Positions 43,703 to 53,724 are shown, counted from the first letter of the stretch. The stretch: 64,000 bases of DNA from Prorocentrum cordatum (GCA_963575745.1 CAUYUJ010020148.1:642967-706966); one strand, 5' to 3'. Notes: a model not told the origin generated them from the sequence alone. Translations and numbers: made by a program.

Positions 43703-43889
43703 ACTCCAGATTTCGTAATAAAAGGGAGGGGGTCTGGACCCTCCAAGACAAGCCATTTCAGACCCCCCCCCGTGGGAGAACCCTCCAAAACATCGTCCCC
43801 AGACCCCCCCAGGCCCTCCAAGATAGCCTGGAAGAGACCCCCCCCGAAATGAGACCCGACCCCCCTCCCTTTATTACGGAATCTGGAGT
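43703..43889 (+). mobile_element. MITE with 30-bp terminal inverted repeats, copy 1
   Basis: Starts ACTCCAGATTTCGTAATAAA and ends with its complement (one mismatch and one indel), followed inside by GGGAGGGGGTC on both ends. The body has no coding capacity. A second copy in reverse orientation is at 53166-53345. Right flank TA, left flank CA, so a TA target duplication is possible but not intact. Confidence 0.8.
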
Positions 43890-44582
43890 ATCCTCTTGGC
43901 CCGTTCTGGGGCGCTGTCGGTGCCGAACCCGTCATGCGGCAAGTGCTGGGGAACTGCGGGGGGGACGCGGGGAACACCGGCATGCTGGAACATTTGGGGC
44001 CTCGGCCCCTCATCGGATTCAATCCTGCGGGTTGGGGATGGCAGAGAAGGGCGCTCCAACCCGACCGTTGCTCTGTGAGGAGATCGCTTGTCCCGCGGCC
44101 CTCGTGGGTTGGTGACACATCCGTCCACTTCAAAATTGGTGACAACGGGAATTGCCGCCCCGACACCTACTTCATTCCAAGCAGCGGCACTCCATCTCGC
44201 GCCTCGCGGCACGAAAGGGACCCGATGCTCATGAATTTGCAACCTTGAAGACTGAGGACTGAAGACTGCAATCGGCGGCGAGCCCGGGCGGAAACGAGAG
44301 GGGGCGGGTCTTTTCAGGAGGAGGCGGGGCTTTTCAGAAACCTTCCAGCCTACTGAGAAACCTTGCAACCTTCCCCGAAACCGCAGACGGCTTCTCAGAA
44401 GGCCAGAGGGTTTCTGAGAAACCCCGTCGCCTTCTGAGAAGGTTTGCCCCCTCTCACTTCACCCCCGGGCTCGCCGCCTTTGTGGGTCTGGCACCCATCA
44501 GTCCAAAGTTCGTTCTGTTGTCAAGGGGAAGGGCCACGTGGACGTCTACCTGTTTCCATGCAGCGGCGCTCCAACCTCAGAC
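43890..44582. other. No gene supported
   Basis: Contains a cluster of CTTCTGAGAAGG and TTTCTGAGAAACC repeats at 44310-44450. Related short inverted repeats occur at 32440 and 53735. Confidence 0.4.
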
Positions 44583-44765
44583 CACTTACGTCACGATTTT
44601 GTCATGACGTCGACCCCCAGAGATCTCGACCCATTTGCCAGGACCATCTTCTAATCCCGGGCCGTTTTTTGACGGCCCCTGGCTCTGGCGAGGGCCCTCA
44701 GAGGGAGAAGATGGCGGAACACAAACGTCGTGATGCTTGTCCTGACCCGAGGGGATCTGGGACTC
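44583..44765 (+). repeat. Dispersed repeat R3, copy 1
   Basis: Shares ACGTC..GATTTT, GTCGACCCCCAGAG.TCT, CAGGACC, TTTTTGACGGCCC, GAGGGCCC-like and GACCCGAGGGG.TCTGGG with 52045-52225, and a more diverged version with 62680-62850. Confidence 0.75.
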
Positions 44766-44904
44766 GTGCCTCGCAGCACGGTGACGGGATCGGTACGTTT
44801 CCTGAGGTTTGTGATTCGTGAGAGTCATTTTAAGCATGAGTTGTTGTCGTTCCCAAGCTATTGACATTGAGTACTATGAGTGGTCGCTGATCGGTGCTTG
44901 TAGG

Positions 44905-44970
44905 CGCTAGTAGGCACTACTAGGCGCCAACGGGCGCTAATGCGCGCTAGTAGGCGCTAGTAGGGACATG
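44905..44970. repeat. GGCGCTAGTA short tandem repeat
   Basis: Six to seven imperfect 10-bp units of GGCGCTAGTA. Confidence 0.85.
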
Positions 44971-45050
44971 GATAGAGACTGATGGACTCCAGCAGGGCGG
45001 AACCCGGTTTGAAGTTTCTTCTCGTGCACAATCTAACATCTTCCCTCGAG

Positions 45051-45188
45051 GAGCGGGCGGAGGCGGCCCTGCCGCAGGACGCCGCGGAGCTGCTGCTCGC
45101 CGCCACGTCGCAGCCGCGGCACGGCGCGGGCCTGCGCGCTCGGGCGGCGTTGCTGCTGGCCCTGCTTCTGGCGCTGGAGGACCCCCAG
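45051..45188 (+). CDS. ULK4: ULK4-like exon 7 (HEAT repeats)
   Basis: Reads ERAEAALPQDAAELLLAATS, then QPRHGAGLRARAALLLALLL, then ALEDPQ. In the plant protein the matching region is EEKNL.PSL.S..EQG.EVLRGKALLFVAFLCKN; the LR.(K/R)A helix is the best-conserved part. The acceptor is TTCCCTCGAG|G at 45050, phase 0. The donor is CCCCCAG|GAGACC, the only GA donor in the gene. The acceptor of exon 8 has the same CCAGGAG, so the true cut could shift within that repeat without changing the protein. Confidence 0.6.
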
Positions 45189-45214
45189 GAGACCTGCTCC
45201 TGCCGCTCCTCTCC

Positions 45215-45660
45215 TTATGTCTCCTCTTCTTCCTCCTCCTCCGATTCCTCCTCCTCCTCTTCTTCCCTCTAACCCTCCTCCTCCTCCTCCTCCTCCTCCT
45301 CCTCCTCCTCGTCCTCCCTACTCCCCATCATTCCTCCTCCTCCTCTTCCTCATCCTCCTTCCTCAGATCGTCGTCGCAGTCGTCGTCGTCGTCGTTGTCG
45401 TCGTCGTCGTCGTCCTCGTCCTCGTTGTCGCCGTCGTCGTTGTCGCCGTCGTCGTTGTCGTCGTCGTTGTCGTCGTCGCCGTCGTCCTCCTACTCGTCCT
45501 CGTCCTCGTCGTTGTCGTCGTCGTCCTCGTCCTCGTGGTCGTCCTCATCCCCCGACTCCTCCTCCCTCCGTTCCCCATCCTCCCTCCTCCTGGTCCGCCT
45601 CATTCTCCATCTCCTCCTCGTCCTCCCTTCTCCTCCTCCTCCTCCTACTCCATTCCATTT
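45215..45660. repeat. CTC and GTC microsatellites
   Basis: (CTC)n at 45215-45360, (GTC)n at 45365-45545, then CTC again to 45660. Directly after exon 7. Confidence 0.9.
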
Positions 45661-45734
45661 CCTCATACATAACTTCTCCCTGTCGCACTTCGAGGCCAGT
45701 TTGTACGGCTTGCGGGGCGTTTCGCCTGAGATTC

Positions 45735-46205
45735 CTCACAATGTATGACCCTGAGGCTGAAGTGTTGACAACAGCTTCTCAGATGGAGAGCGGACCGTTT
45801 TCAAAATGTGGCTCTCGCCACAGCGCCGCACAAATTTGTTTTCAAAGTTTACAAGAGCTTCACGGATTGAGGGCGGGCCGTTTTCATAATGTGGCTCTCG
45901 CCTTAGCGCCGCGCACAATCGTTTTACAAAACATTGCAAGACCTTCAGGGGTTGAAAACGGGCCGTTTTCATAATGTTGTTCTCGCCTTAGCGCCGCACG
46001 CGTTTGTCTTAATACATTTCAAGAGTTTCACTTGTTGAGTGCGGGCCGTTTTCAAAATGCGGCTCTCGACTTAATGCCGCGCACATCCGTCTTAGAAATT
46101 GGCAAGAGCTTCGCGGATTGAGGGCGGTTCCTTTTCAACATGCGGTTGCCGCTTCAGCGCCGCGCACATTCGATTAATACATTTGCAAGGTCTCTCGGAT
46201 TCCCA
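45735..46205. repeat. Tandem repeat, five copies of about 85 bp
   Basis: Anchored on GGCCGTTTTCA.AATG.GGCTC (variants) at about 45792, 45875, 45961, 46045 and 46128. Each has CGCCGCGCAC and a CAAGAGCTTCACGGATTGAG-like part. Strongly diverged copies. Confidence 0.85.
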
Positions 46206-46490
46206 CCGTCAACGTGCCAGAAGTGTTGTCTAGGAATGGTTTAGGATTATGAGGGTGCAACAGTTACGATGATTCGCGGTGTTGTAAGCCCAGGAATGGC
46301 GTTCTGGCACGACTCGGGATCGTCAAGACGCAGCAGTCCAGATGATCTGTGGCGTTGGAATCCCGAGAACCATGTTCTGGCATGCTTCAGGGCCTTCAAA
46401 CGGTTGTCTTCAAACAAGGCAGTTCCCTCAGTGGAAATGAAACCGCTGTAGGGGCTTATGAAGAGGGAGAAAAGAGCGCGCCCGCAGCGC
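46206..46490. other. Short duplication, no gene
   Basis: AGGAATGG...GTTCTGGCA.GACT and GAGAACCATGTTCTGGCATG are two diverged copies (46290 and 46365). Confidence 0.4.
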
Positions 46491-46800
46491 CGGGAATAAG
46501 GACAGGGGGGCCCCAGCTTCAAGCTACCCCCCCTCCCTTCCAAAAGGGGGGGGGCTTCCGAAGGTACCCCCCCTCCCTTCTGTGAGGGTTTCTAAGCTAG
46601 GGGAGTCCTGGCTAAAGGGGGGAGTGCTTTGAAGCTAACCCACCCCCTCCCTCCTTTTTCCGGAGCAGAAGGTGAGCCCGGGCTTCGGAAGCTACCCCCC
46701 CTCCTTCCTTGTTTGGTCTGGACGCAGGGGGGGGGCGGTCTCAAGCTACCCCCCTCGGCTTCCGAAGCTACCCCCCCTTCTCTTCGGGGTTATGGCAAAA
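46490..46800. repeat. CCCCCCTCCCTTC-rich block
   Basis: Repeats of AGCTACCCCCCCTCCCTTC and CTTCCGAAGCTACCCCCC. The G-rich counterpart lies on the other side of the following array (49220-49740), so the array is bracketed by related, roughly inverted sequence. Confidence 0.7.
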
Positions 46801-46859
46801 TGGCTGAATCCCTAAGGACAGGTGCGCATCGCAGCGCTAGAGAACGCATTGGAGAATAA

Positions 46860-49170
46860 CGTCGACCCCTGGTTCGTTTTCTTGTTGTCTCGTTTTCTCG
46901 GCCCCTGGTTCGTAGTCTAGTTTTCTCGGGCCCTGATTCCTTGTATCGTTTTCTCGTTTTCTCAGCCCCTGGCTTGCTCTCTTGTTTTCTCGTGTTTTCG
47001 GACCCTGGGTCGCGATTTCGTTTTCTCTGACCTTGGTTCGTGTTCTCGTTTTCTCGTGTTCTCGGCCCCTGGGTCGTGGTCTCGTTCTCTCGGACCCTGG
47101 GTCTGGTTTTGTTTTCTCGGACGCTGGTTCGGATGTTCGTTTTCTCGTTGTCTCGGCCCACGTGTGGTGGTCTCGTTTTCCCTGACCCTGCTTCGGTTTC
47201 TCGTTTCCTCGTTTTCTCGGCTCCTGGGCCGTGGTCTCGTTTTCTCGAACCAAGCGTTTTCTGGTGATCTCGGACCTTGGGTCGTGGTTTCGTCGGGCCC
47301 TCGTTCGTTTTCTCGTTTTCTCGGCCCCTGCGTCGTTTTCTCGTTTTCTCGGTCCCTGTGTTTTTGTCTCGTTTTCCCGGGCGCTGGTTCGTTGTCTTGG
47401 CCCCTGGGTCGCGGTCTCGTTTTCTCGGGGTGTTTTCTCGGACCTTGCTTCTTTTTTCGCGTTTTCTCTGCCCCTTGGTCGTGGTCTCGTTTGCGCGGAC
47501 TTTGGTTCGTTCTCCGTTCTCTTGTTTTCTAGTGTACTCGGCCCCTGGGTCGTGGTCTCGTTATCTCGGGCCCTGGTTCGTTGTCTCGTTTTCTCCTTTC
47601 TCGGCTCTTGGGTGTTTGTGTCGTTTTCTCGGGCCCCGGTTCGTGGTGTCGGTTTCTTGTTTTCTCGGCCCGTGGTTCGTGGTCTCATGTTTCCTCGGAC
47701 CCTGGTTCATTGTCTCGTTATCTCGTTGTCTCGGCTCCTGGTTTGTTTCCTTGTTTTCTCTGAGCCTGGTTCGTTTTTTTTGTTATCTCGGCTCCTCGAT
47801 CGTGGTCCCGTTTTCTCTGGCCCTGGGTCGGTTTCTCGTGTTCTCCGTTTCTCGGCCCCTGGATAGAGGTTTTGTTGTCTCTGTCGTTGCTTCGTTTTCT
47901 CGTTTTCTCGTTTTCTCTGCCCCTGGGTCTTGGTCTCGTTTTCTCGAACGCTGGTTTGTTTTTTTCGTTGCCTGGATCATAGTATCGTTTTTTTTTCTGA
48001 CCCTGGTTCGTTTCATGTTTTCTGGTTGTCTCGGCCCCTGGGTCGTTTTCTCGTTTTCTCGTTGTCTCGGCCCCTGTGTTTTTGTCTCGTTTTCCCTGGC
48101 GCTGGTTCGTTGTCTTGGTTTCTCGTTTTCTCTGTCCTCGGGTCGATTTGTTTCTGACCCTGATTCGTTTTCTTGTTTTCTTGTTTCATCGTCCCCTGGG
48201 CCCTGGGTCGTGGTCTTGTTTTCTCGGTCCCTGGTTCGGTTTCTCGTTTTCTTGTTTTCTCGGCCCCTGGGTCGTAGGCTCGTTTTCTCGGACCTTGGTT
48301 TGTTTTTCGTTTTCGCGTGTTCTCTGCCCCTTGGTCGTGATCTCGCTTTCTCGGACACCGTGTTGTTTTTTTCTCGTTTTCCTCGTTTTCTGGTATTCTC
48401 TGCCCCTGGGTCGTGGCTTTGTTTTCTCTGACCCTGGCTCGTTTTCTCGTTTTCTCTGCCCCTGGGTCGTGGTCTCGTTTTCTCTGACCCTGGTTCGTGT
48501 TCTCGTTTCTTGTTTTCTCCGCCCCTGGGTCGTGGTCCAGTTTTCTCTGACCCTGGTTCGTTTTCTCGTTTTCTTGTTTTCTCGGCCCCTTGGTCGTGGT
48601 TTCGTTTTCTCGGACGCTGGTTTGTTGTCTCGTTTTCTCGGCCCCTGGGTCGTAGTCTTGTTTTCTCGGGCGCTGGTTCGTTTTCTCGTTTTCTCGTTTT
48701 CTAGGCCCCTGGGTCGTGGTCTCGTTTTCTCGGGCCGATATTCGCGTTTTCTCGGCCTGGGTCGTGGTCTCGTTTGCTCGGGCCTTGGTTAGTTTTTATC
48801 GTTTTCTTGTGTTCTCGGCCCCTGGGTCGTTATTTCGTTTTCTCGGACCTTGGTTCATTGTCTTGTTTTCTCGTTTTCTCGGCTTCTGTTTTTCATGTTT
48901 TCTCGGGCCCTGGTTCGTTTTCTTGTTTTCTCGTTTTCTCGTTTTCTCGGCCCTGAGGTCGTGTTCTCGCTTCCTCGGGTCCTGGTTAGTTTTCTCGTTT
49001 TCTCGGCCCCTGTGTCGTGGTTTCGTTTTCTCGGGCACTGATGTGTTTTCTCGTTGTCTCGTTTTGTCGGCCCCTGGGTCGTGGTTTCGTTTTCTCGGAC
49101 CCTGGTTCGTTTTCGCGTTTTCTCTGCCCCTGGGTCGTGGTCTCGTTTTCTTTGGCTCTGGTTCGTTTTT
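46860..49170. repeat. 2.3-kb array of TCGTTTTCTCGG repeats
   Basis: Units of about 45-55 bp built from CCCCTGGGTCGTGGTCTCG, TTTTCTCGGACCCTGGTTCG and TCGTTTTCTCG. It opens frames of up to 384 codons on the plus strand (SRFLVFSAPGSWSRFLGP-like) and 283 on the minus strand (ENETTTQGPRKRENEKT-like). Both follow from the repeat and are not accepted as genes. Confidence 0.9.
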
Positions 49171-49219
49171 TCGGACGAGGACGTCGAGCGACGGCGACGG
49201 CAACGACGACGGCGACGGG

Positions 49220-49740
49220 GGAGGATCGTCTGGCAGGGGGAGTTCAAGGGAGGGGGGTGGTAGCTAAGCCGCCCCCCTCCCCTTTTGGAAAGGGGGTGAG
49301 GGGAGGTTAGCTTCCGGCAGGGGGGAGAACAATGGAGGGAAGGGGGGGGCTTCGGCAGAGGGGGATCAAAGGAGGGGGGGGGGAGCTAAGCTCGCCTCCC
49401 ATTTCGTAAGGGGGGGAGGGGGGGTAGCTTACCGGGTGCCGAAAGGGGAGGAGGGGGGGGGGGGTGCTAAGCCCCCAGGGGAGCTTCCGGCAGAGGGGGG
49501 TCAAGGGGGGAGCTTCCGGCAGAGGGGGGTCAATGGGGAGGGGGAGGGGGTAGCTAAGCCCCCCCTCCCTTTGGAAAGGGGGGAAGGGGTGGGGGAGCTT
49601 CGGAGTGGCGAAAAGGGGGGAGGTGGGTGGTGGGGGAGTAGCTTCAGGGGGGAGGCGAAAAAGGGTGGGAGGGGGTGGGGAGCTTCCAGCAGGGGAGCTG
49701 GAAGGGAGGGGGGTTAGCTAGCTAAGGGGGGACCCCCCCC
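49220..49740. repeat. GGGGGG-rich block with AGCTAAG/AGCTTCC steps
   Basis: Repeats of GGTAGCTAAGCCCCCCC, TTGGAAAGGGGGG and GGGAGCTTCCGGCAGAGGGG. Related to the complement of 46490-46800. Confidence 0.7.
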
Positions 49741-50560
49741 TTTGCTCCGGCGCTGTGGGCGCGCTCTCTCAGAGGGAGCTTGGAGGGAGGGTTTCTTCCA
49801 ACATCGTTGGTGACTCTTGGGTTTGCACTGGTCCTCCTCCTCCTCTTCCTCCTCATCTTCCTCCTCCTCCTCCTCCCTCAGGTCGTCGTCGTCGCAGTCG
49901 TCATCGTCGTCGTCGCCGTCCTTGTCGTCGTCCTTTGTCCTTGTCCTCGTTCTCGTCGTCGTTGTCGTCGTCGTCTGTGGGCCTGCTGGCGCCGCTGCCG
50001 CCCCTAGGATTGGAGGCTCTGACAAAAATTTGGAGCGGAAGGTTTTTGGCTATTGCGAAGGCCTGACGACGACGACGCCGACGACGACGACGACGACGAC
50101 TCAAACGGAAAGACGTCGCATACACGCCGACAGGGTCGGCGGACTTTTGTCCTTCGGAGGCCCTCAACGTTCCCCCGAAGGACGCATGTCAGACCACTGT
50201 GCGTTCACCCCGTTCAGCTCCACCGATAGATGATTCCATACACTACTTGCGTCGTATTGAGGGTCGCGATGGGCAAGCACACGTTGGCTCCAACACACGT
50301 TGCTGCCGCTGGCGCCTCGCCCCCCTCGCTGTCATCATCATCGTGCCTGGAGCCCTAGACCCCTATCATCCCGCGTCATTGTTCGAGCTGGATGGATCTG
50401 CGAGGCTCCTCGGGCCTGAGACCAGCCGAACGCGCCCTCTGTGATAACAAGCTGCATCGCCCGGATCTGAGGGGAGGCTGACAACATACAATCCGTGCCA
50501 CAACAGTCCGTGCTAAGGTTGAATCAAGGTCCGTCGGAGAATGGGACGAGCCCCACTGGT
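49741..50560. other. No gene supported; TCC/GTC and GAC patches
   Basis: TCC at 49838-49880, GTC at 49882-49975 and GAC at 50065-50100. The rest is unique. Confidence 0.5.
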
Positions 50561-50726
50561 GGGCGCGTGATTGGGGGGGCGATAAATGGGAGGGCCGCGA
50601 GGGCTGCAGAAAATGGGCCCTTGAGAGCCCCTGAAGGGGCCCTTCAGGCCCCAGAAGGGGCCCTTCAGGGCCCCCAGCGGGCACCCTTCTCCCCTCCCCA
50701 TTTATCGCCCCCCTTGACTCGCGCCC
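50561..50726. mobile_element. MITE-like element with 35-bp terminal inverted repeats
   Basis: Left end GGGCGCGTGATTGGGGGGGC then GATAAATGGGAGGG. The right end is the complement of GGGCGCGAGTCAAGGGGGGC then GATAAATGGGGAGGG. The body is itself made of small inverted repeats (GAAGGGGCCCTTC twice). No coding capacity. Confidence 0.7.
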
Positions 50727-50837
50727 AACCCCACTCCGGCACTCTGGCACGAGCTGGTCGCAGCAGCAGCAGGAAGTAAACACTATTATTTCACATCGTG
50801 CTTGTCATCATCGCGCCGTTTAGGGGAACACACGCGA

Positions 50838-50959
50838 ACCCTACCCCTACCCCCCACGATTTCTGAGGGGGAGGGTGGGGCTCACTTTGCTCGGGAGCTC
50901 CCGAACGAAGTGAACCCCACCCTCCCCCTCAGAAATCGTGGGGGGTATGGGTACAGGGT
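50838..50959. repeat. 122-bp near-perfect palindrome
   Basis: Arms of about 60 bp fold on the centre GGGAGCTCCC. The arms include CCCCCCACGATTTCTGAGGG and its complement and differ at only a few positions plus a 2-base gap near the ends. There is essentially no loop, so it would extrude as a cruciform or form a long hairpin in RNA. Confidence 0.9.
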
Positions 50960-51230
50960 CCGGCTAGAATAAGGAACACTTATTTTTCAAAAGGGGCTCG
51001 GTCGTTCCTCTGGTTTGCATGCGTTCCGCTGCCTTTTTGGCGGCGAGCCCCCCCTGGTGTTCCTTCGGACTTCTTAGACTTCCTTGGAGCACAGGGGCTT
51101 CGTTCCTTGTGTTCATCGTTCCTTCGGTCAGGGCGAGCAGTGTAGGCTTCGCATGTGGCCTCGTTGCTCATCGGAGAGAGGCGAGGGAGTCGGGCCTCGC
51201 GCGCTGGCCGAGCGACCGCCCGTGCTCCAG

Positions 51231-51315
51231 GAGCCCAGGCGCCTCATCGCCGCCCTCGACGGCGCCCTCGTGCCCAGCGTGGACCGGCTGTGCCGCGGGC
51301 CTAAGCGCCCGCCAG
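51231..51315 (+). CDS. ULK4: ULK4-like exon 8
   Basis: Reads EPRRLIAALDGALVPSVDRL, then CRGPKRPP. The phrase LVPSVDRL fits the family's LPVVDRL that follows an RRWL..FF-like stretch. The acceptor is CGTGCTCCAG|G at 51230. The donor CCAG|GCTAAT at 51316 leaves one base of a Gly codon. An earlier donor after CGCGG would drop about four residues. GC-ending codons contrast with the flanks. Confidence 0.52.
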
Positions 51316-51800
51316 GCTAATGTTGCTCCCGTCGTACTTGAGAGCCACGTCCCAAACATAGTTTCGAGCACCTGGGAAAGTGTCGAAGCAGTCTCGAAAC
51401 AGTGTCGTGTCGAACGAGTGTCTCCCCGGGGCCGACTCGTGCAAACCCCAGAGCTTCGGTATTTCCTTGGTGCTAGAAATTATTTTTGGCGGTTCAAGCT
51501 AAAGTAGGTTGAAGCATCAACGCCAGGCAAGATTCTGGCGCGCAGATCCTGGAGTGCTTGGTACGCCTTTGGGTCCTCGAGCTGTTGTGCTTCTTTGGGT
51601 CCTCTTCAATCCTCTGGAGGCCTCAGGCGCTCCGGAGGCCTCTGAGGACCTCATGCTGGAGACCAGCGGAGACATCCGGGAGAAGACTGGTGTGGGGGGG
51701 GGTCTTCGTCTTCCTAAAGCCCCACAGTCCCCAGAGTGCCCGCTGGACCCCCTCTCCAGAAGTTTTAGGGGGTCCTTTGCGGTGTCGAGGTTCCGCACAT
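51316..51800. other. Start of intron 8; nothing recognised
   Basis: Intron 8 is 51316-63092 (GC-AG, 11.8 kb), the longest seen. This part is unique sequence. Confidence 0.4.
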
Positions 51801-51804
51801 CAGG

Positions 51805-51975
51805 GCCCATGCCGACTCGATCGATCCGATTGGGTATCGATGTCGGCCTGCCCCGTCCGATTTCATTCCGATCCTCCGACAGTCTGGCGCAGCCCGATGC
51901 TTGCACGGCGTTGCTGCGTATCCTGGCGCGGACGATCCGATTCGATCCGATTCCCCGGTCGGATGCCGACGAGTC
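51805..51975. repeat. GATCCGATTC-rich dispersed repeat R7, copy 3
   Basis: Shares GGCGCAGCCCGATGCTTGCA and GATCCGATTCGATCCGATTC with 30725-30905 and 31480-31640. Confidence 0.65.
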
Positions 51976-52044
51976 CTGGGGGGCAATGACGAGGAGGACG
52001 GCCTCTTCCGGGAAGGCTCGGGGCGGACGAGACTCAGACTCCCG

Positions 52045-52225
52045 ACGTCGTGATTTTCACAATGTCGACCCCCAGAGGTCTGGGCCTCTTCCACAGGACC
52101 GGTTTTTCATCCTGAGTTGTTTTTTTGACGGCCCGGGGCCCGGTAAGGGCCCCCAGAGCCCGAAAATACGGAACAGACGTCCGTCGCAATTTTTTCGTGA
52201 CCCGAGGGGTCTGGGGACGAGAGGG
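52045..52225 (+). repeat. Dispersed repeat R3, copy 2
   Basis: Matches 44583-44765 through GTCGACCCCCAGAGGTCTGG, TTTTTTTGACGGCCCGGGGC and GTGACCCGAGGGGTCTGGG. Confidence 0.75.
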
Positions 52226-52640
52226 GAGATGTTGTCGGAGGCTCACACAGTCGGACCGAGGTATCAGATCGAGGTCTGTTCGGGGAGGGTAGCCTAATGT
52301 TCGTGTTTGTTTGATGTTTTTGTGCATCCTGGGGGAGGGCACCCTCGGATGGTTTGGGGTGTTTTGGCGGGCGGAGGGTCTCATGTTCTTGAAGGATGTT
52401 CTTCTGGCCTAGGTCCGGCTGTAGCATGTTGCCTTCTGTCGCGGGCGAATCCAGGAGCGGTCCTTGCGCCGCTCGTCTCTTCTCGTCTCCTTTTCTCCGA
52501 CGGGGCAACACGTGCTGGGCTGGGACTTGCGCAGGACGGCGGGCGCCCGCTCTTCTGGCCTCGCAGCGTCCAGATGAGGCGTTCCAGAACTGGCCCCAGA
52601 AAATGGCTCCGCCTTCGAGGATCGAAGGGGTTGGCATGTC
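52226..52640. other. No gene supported
   Basis: Unique sequence; only short frames without coding bias. Confidence 0.35.
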
Positions 52641-52800
52641 TTCCTCGGCGGAAGGCGGCGGAAGGGCCGCGGAAGCCCGCGGAAGTGAAACGAGGCCGCT
52701 TCCGCTGGCGGAGACTCGGCAGAAGCCGGCAGAAGTAAAAGTCGGCTTCCCAAGAGATGGCAAGGGTTTTTTGGTTCCGGATTTTTGGGAGCCCGCCACA
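52641..52800 (-). repeat. Dispersed repeat R6, copy 3
   Basis: GGCGGAAG-rich stretch followed by GGCTTCCCAAGAGATGGCAA and GAGCCCGCCACATGG. It matches 30330-30425 and partly 28100-28155. Confidence 0.65.
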
Positions 52801-52862
52801 TGGAGCCGCAGCGCGCGCTCCCCCCCAGCACCGCTGGTCGCGAACAAGTCTCGACGGGATCG

Positions 52863-53025
52863 GAGGGCACCAACTATACACCAACACCGATCCTGGCCCA
52901 GGATCACCCTGGGCCCAGGATCGGTGTATATGCCTTCTTGCGCAAGGCAGGAGGGCGTATACACCGATCCTGGGCCCAGGGTGATCCTGGCCAGGATCGG
53001 TGTTGGTGTATAGTTGGTGCCTTCC
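52863..53025. repeat. 163-bp foldback with about 70-bp arms
   Basis: Left arm runs GGAGGGCACCAACTATACAC, then CAACACCGATCCTGG, then CCTGGGCCCAGGATCGG. The right arm is its complement with a few mismatches and small gaps around a 15-20-base centre TTCTTGCGCAAGGCA. The arms contain the smaller palindrome GATCCTGGGCCCAGGATC. Confidence 0.9.
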
Positions 53026-53165
53026 TACGGGAGGGCCCGTTTTCGGACCTCCGGGGGCTTCGCCGGGCCGTGGGGCCGTCAAAAGAACGGCCCAGGACGA
53101 GTCCGTAGCCTTGGCTCAGGGCTCGGAGGGTCTGCAGGCCCACACGCTCCCTTGACCCCCTGCGT

Positions 53166-53345
53166 ACTCCAGATTTCGTAATAAAGGGAGGGGGGTCTCA
53201 TTTCGGGGGGGGTCTCTTCCAGGCTATCTTGGAGGGCCTGGGGGGTCTGGGGACGATGTTTTGGAGGGTTCTCCCACGGGGGAGGTCTGAAATGGCTTGT
53301 CTTGGAGGGTCCAGACCCCCTCCCTTTTATTACGAAATCTGGAGT
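53166..53345 (-). mobile_element. MITE with 30-bp terminal inverted repeats, copy 2
   Basis: Reverse complement of 43703-43889 throughout its length, with the same terminal ACTCCAGATTTCGTAATAAA. It is flanked by TA on both sides (GCG-TA and TA-ATC), which fits a TA target-site duplication. Confidence 0.82.
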
Positions 53346-53382
53346 AATCACTGCACGACGTACCTCTGATACTGTCCTCCAG

Positions 53383-53724
53383 ATGGTGCGCAGTGGCGCG
53401 CTGCTGCCCGTGGCACTGGTTGCGCTGAGCGGCTGCCGCGCGCTTGATGTCCAGAAGTTTGGCGTCGAGCGGATCGAAAAGTTCGCCGCCCTGCGCGCCG
53501 AGTCTGAGAGCCTGCGGGGCGAGCTCGGCGCCGAGCGGGCGGGGACCCGCGTCCGAGCGGACGCGGCGGGCTCGCTCGACATGCTCCAGGGGGCCGAGCA
53601 GGTGGCCACGAGAGTGCAGGCATCCCTTGGGCAGAATCTCCAGGGCGGCGCCGCCGTAGACAGCATGGCCACCTCGAGCTCGACGGCGGAGATGAGGAGG
53701 CCAGCCACGCGCAGCGGGGGGTAG
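53383..53724 (+). other. Open frame with signal-peptide-like start and coiled coil, coding uncertain
   Basis: From the ATG at 53383 it reads MVRSGALLPVALVALSGCRA, a typical hydrophobic secretion signal, then a charged heptad-like stretch (ERIEKFAALRAESESLRGEL, then TRVRADAAGSLDMLQGAEQV), and stops at 53724. Codon use is GC-ending, like the ULK4-like exons. About 150 bp downstream another Ala/Glu/Arg-rich helical frame (53870-54152: KIAAIAAEEAGAKTEGAAKA, then EEAKRFSKEAADRWEMAHAK) ends in a stop. They could be two exons of a small nested gene for a secreted or membrane-anchored coiled-coil protein. No family recognised. Confidence 0.3.

Noticed and set aside
46837-48431. 384-codon plus and 283-codon minus frames in the TTTTCTCG array
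   Set aside because: Repeat products; hydrophobic SRFLVFSAPG units and basic ENETTTQGPR units come from the two strands of the same satellite.
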